Part shown: piece after piece, positions 63,190-64,000 of the stretch | Numbering within the stretch: the stretch's first letter is position 1 | Layout of the letters: every line of letters starts with the position of its first letter | NCBI RefSeq assembly: GCF_019703515.2 | Contig: NC_059372.1 | Span: 26,164,431 to 26,228,430 of the forward strand | Reading direction: 5' to 3' | DNA: 64,000 nucleotides | DNA from: Myxocyprinus asiaticus | Lineage: Eukaryota; Chordata; Actinopteri; Cypriniformes; Catostomidae | Made by a program: the position numbers and the translations under genes | Notes under the pieces: generated by a model | What the model was told of the DNA's origin: nothing | Databases searched by the model: none | What the model saw: only the letters and a program-made list of their open reading frames with translations

Positions 63190-63830
63190 TGCAGTGCCTT
63201 GAAAAAGTACCCCCTGTGCAGTTTTCACAGTCTTGTGTCAGATTCCAAATTTAGAATATATTGAAGTATGATGATTTTTTCCCCTAGCTGGTACAACGTA
63301 TAGCATATCATGACATATAAAAAAAAAAGTCAAAATCCCTTAAAATGATTATTTTTTAAGCCTAAACAGTGAAACATGCTGGTAGTAGCATCATGTTATA
63401 GGGATGCTTTTCAGCAGCAGGGACTGACAATCTTGTGAAGATTGATGGGGTAATTAATGCCACAGAATAACACAGAGATTTTGGATAAGAACCTACTCCA
63501 CTCTGCCAGAAAGTGTAAAATTAGGAGGTAGTTTGTGTTTCAGCAAAGCCAGGGTAACACTGGAGTGGCTTAAAATGAATAAAACTTATGTCCTTGAGTG
63601 GTTCAGTCAGGGTCTTGACCTCTAATCTGTGGAGAGACCTCAGAATTGCTGTCCACTGCCAATTCCCAACTAACTTGGTACAGCTTGAGCAATTTTGCAA
63701 AAAGGAATGGGCTAATATTGCTTCATCACATTGTGCAAAGTTGAATTATCCAAAAAGATGTAATCAGAGACAATACTATTTTAGAAAAATACAATTGTAA
63801 TTTTTTTAATGTTTGTAATCAGTGACCGTG
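63190..63830 (+). pseudogene. Tc1/mariner-like transposase relic, C-terminal part
   Basis: Starts with a transposon-like end CAGTGCCTTGAAAAAGTACC. The plus frame from 63588 reads LWRDLRIAVHCQFPTNLVQL and FCKKEWANIASSHCAKL, the C-terminal end of a Tc1-like transposase after the DLNPIEHLW region. Upstream frames (VLEWFSQGLDL-type) are broken. It lies in an intron of slc35c2 and is antisense to it. Confidence 0.7.
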
Positions 63831-64000
63831 TGTAAGCAGCATATGTATCTAACATAATTCCGTATTTTCAGTAAGCAGAATTATTAGCTAATATTTGCAT
63901 TTGGTGTCACCATTGCCCTGTTCTGGGCTGTTTTTAGTCCCAGTACATTTCTGATGGATCATTTAGCACTTTTAGCTACATTTTTAAGGAAACAAACTGT

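Overview
The window is vertebrate nuclear DNA, almost certainly from a teleost and probably a cyprinid-like fish. Coding sequence is split into short exons with GT-AG introns. The introns are full of Tc1/mariner elements, hAT-type MITEs, tRNA-derived SINEs, a DIRS-like retroelement, microsatellites and foldback repeats. The species call is an inference from this repeat spectrum and from protein similarity recalled from memory; no search was run.

Two host genes are visible, both on the minus strand. The first, about 54.3 kb down to 2.8 kb and continuing off the left edge, is a FACIT collagen that I identify as collagen XX alpha 1 (col20a1). I could chain 39 coding exons (exons 2-40) with consistent splice phases. 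They encode a signal peptide, one FN3 domain, a lysine-rich linker, one VWA domain with a complete MIDAS, six more FN3 domains, a TSPN/laminin-G-like domain, a COL2 triple helix, an NC2 segment and the start of COL1. The absence of a second VWA before TSPN argues for type XX rather than XIV or XII. The C-terminus lies beyond position 1. The second gene, at 61.3-62.8 kb and entering from the right edge, is the 3' end of slc35c2, a nucleotide-sugar-transporter-family membrane protein; its last three coding exons and a poly(A) signal are present.

Region by region: 1-2.8 kb has a LINE reverse-transcriptase relic, a repeat and a SINE. 2.8-9 kb holds the collagenous and TSPN exons, with an intact 1.58-kb Tc1 element filling one intron. 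9-13.8 kb is a repeat-dense intron with nested MITEs, a SINE with a clear target-site duplication and a 1.1-kb minisatellite of 21-bp units. 13.9-23.4 kb carries the six FN3 domains, with a second Tc1 copy (dead) and several MITEs. 23.4-32.7 kb is one large intron with a DIRS-like element that is itself interrupted by a MITE and a Tc1-like element, then hAT-type repeats and a deleted Tc1-like copy. 32.7-34 kb has three of the four VWA exons. 34.7-48 kb has the linker and first FN3 exons, with a gag-only LTR element and a 2-kb foldback element between them. 48-53 kb is intron 2, with a hAT MITE bearing a perfect 8-bp target duplication. 54.5-61.3 kb is the intergenic spacer.

I see no new enzymatic or defence system. 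The most interesting items are the 21-bp minisatellite with about 12-unit higher-order periodicity and open frames on both strands, the intact Tc1 making up most of a collagen intron, the filled/empty-site pair for a SINE, the inverted chimeric Tc1-like copy, a GC-AG intron, and a fish col20a1 with seven FN3 domains and an unusual charged linker.
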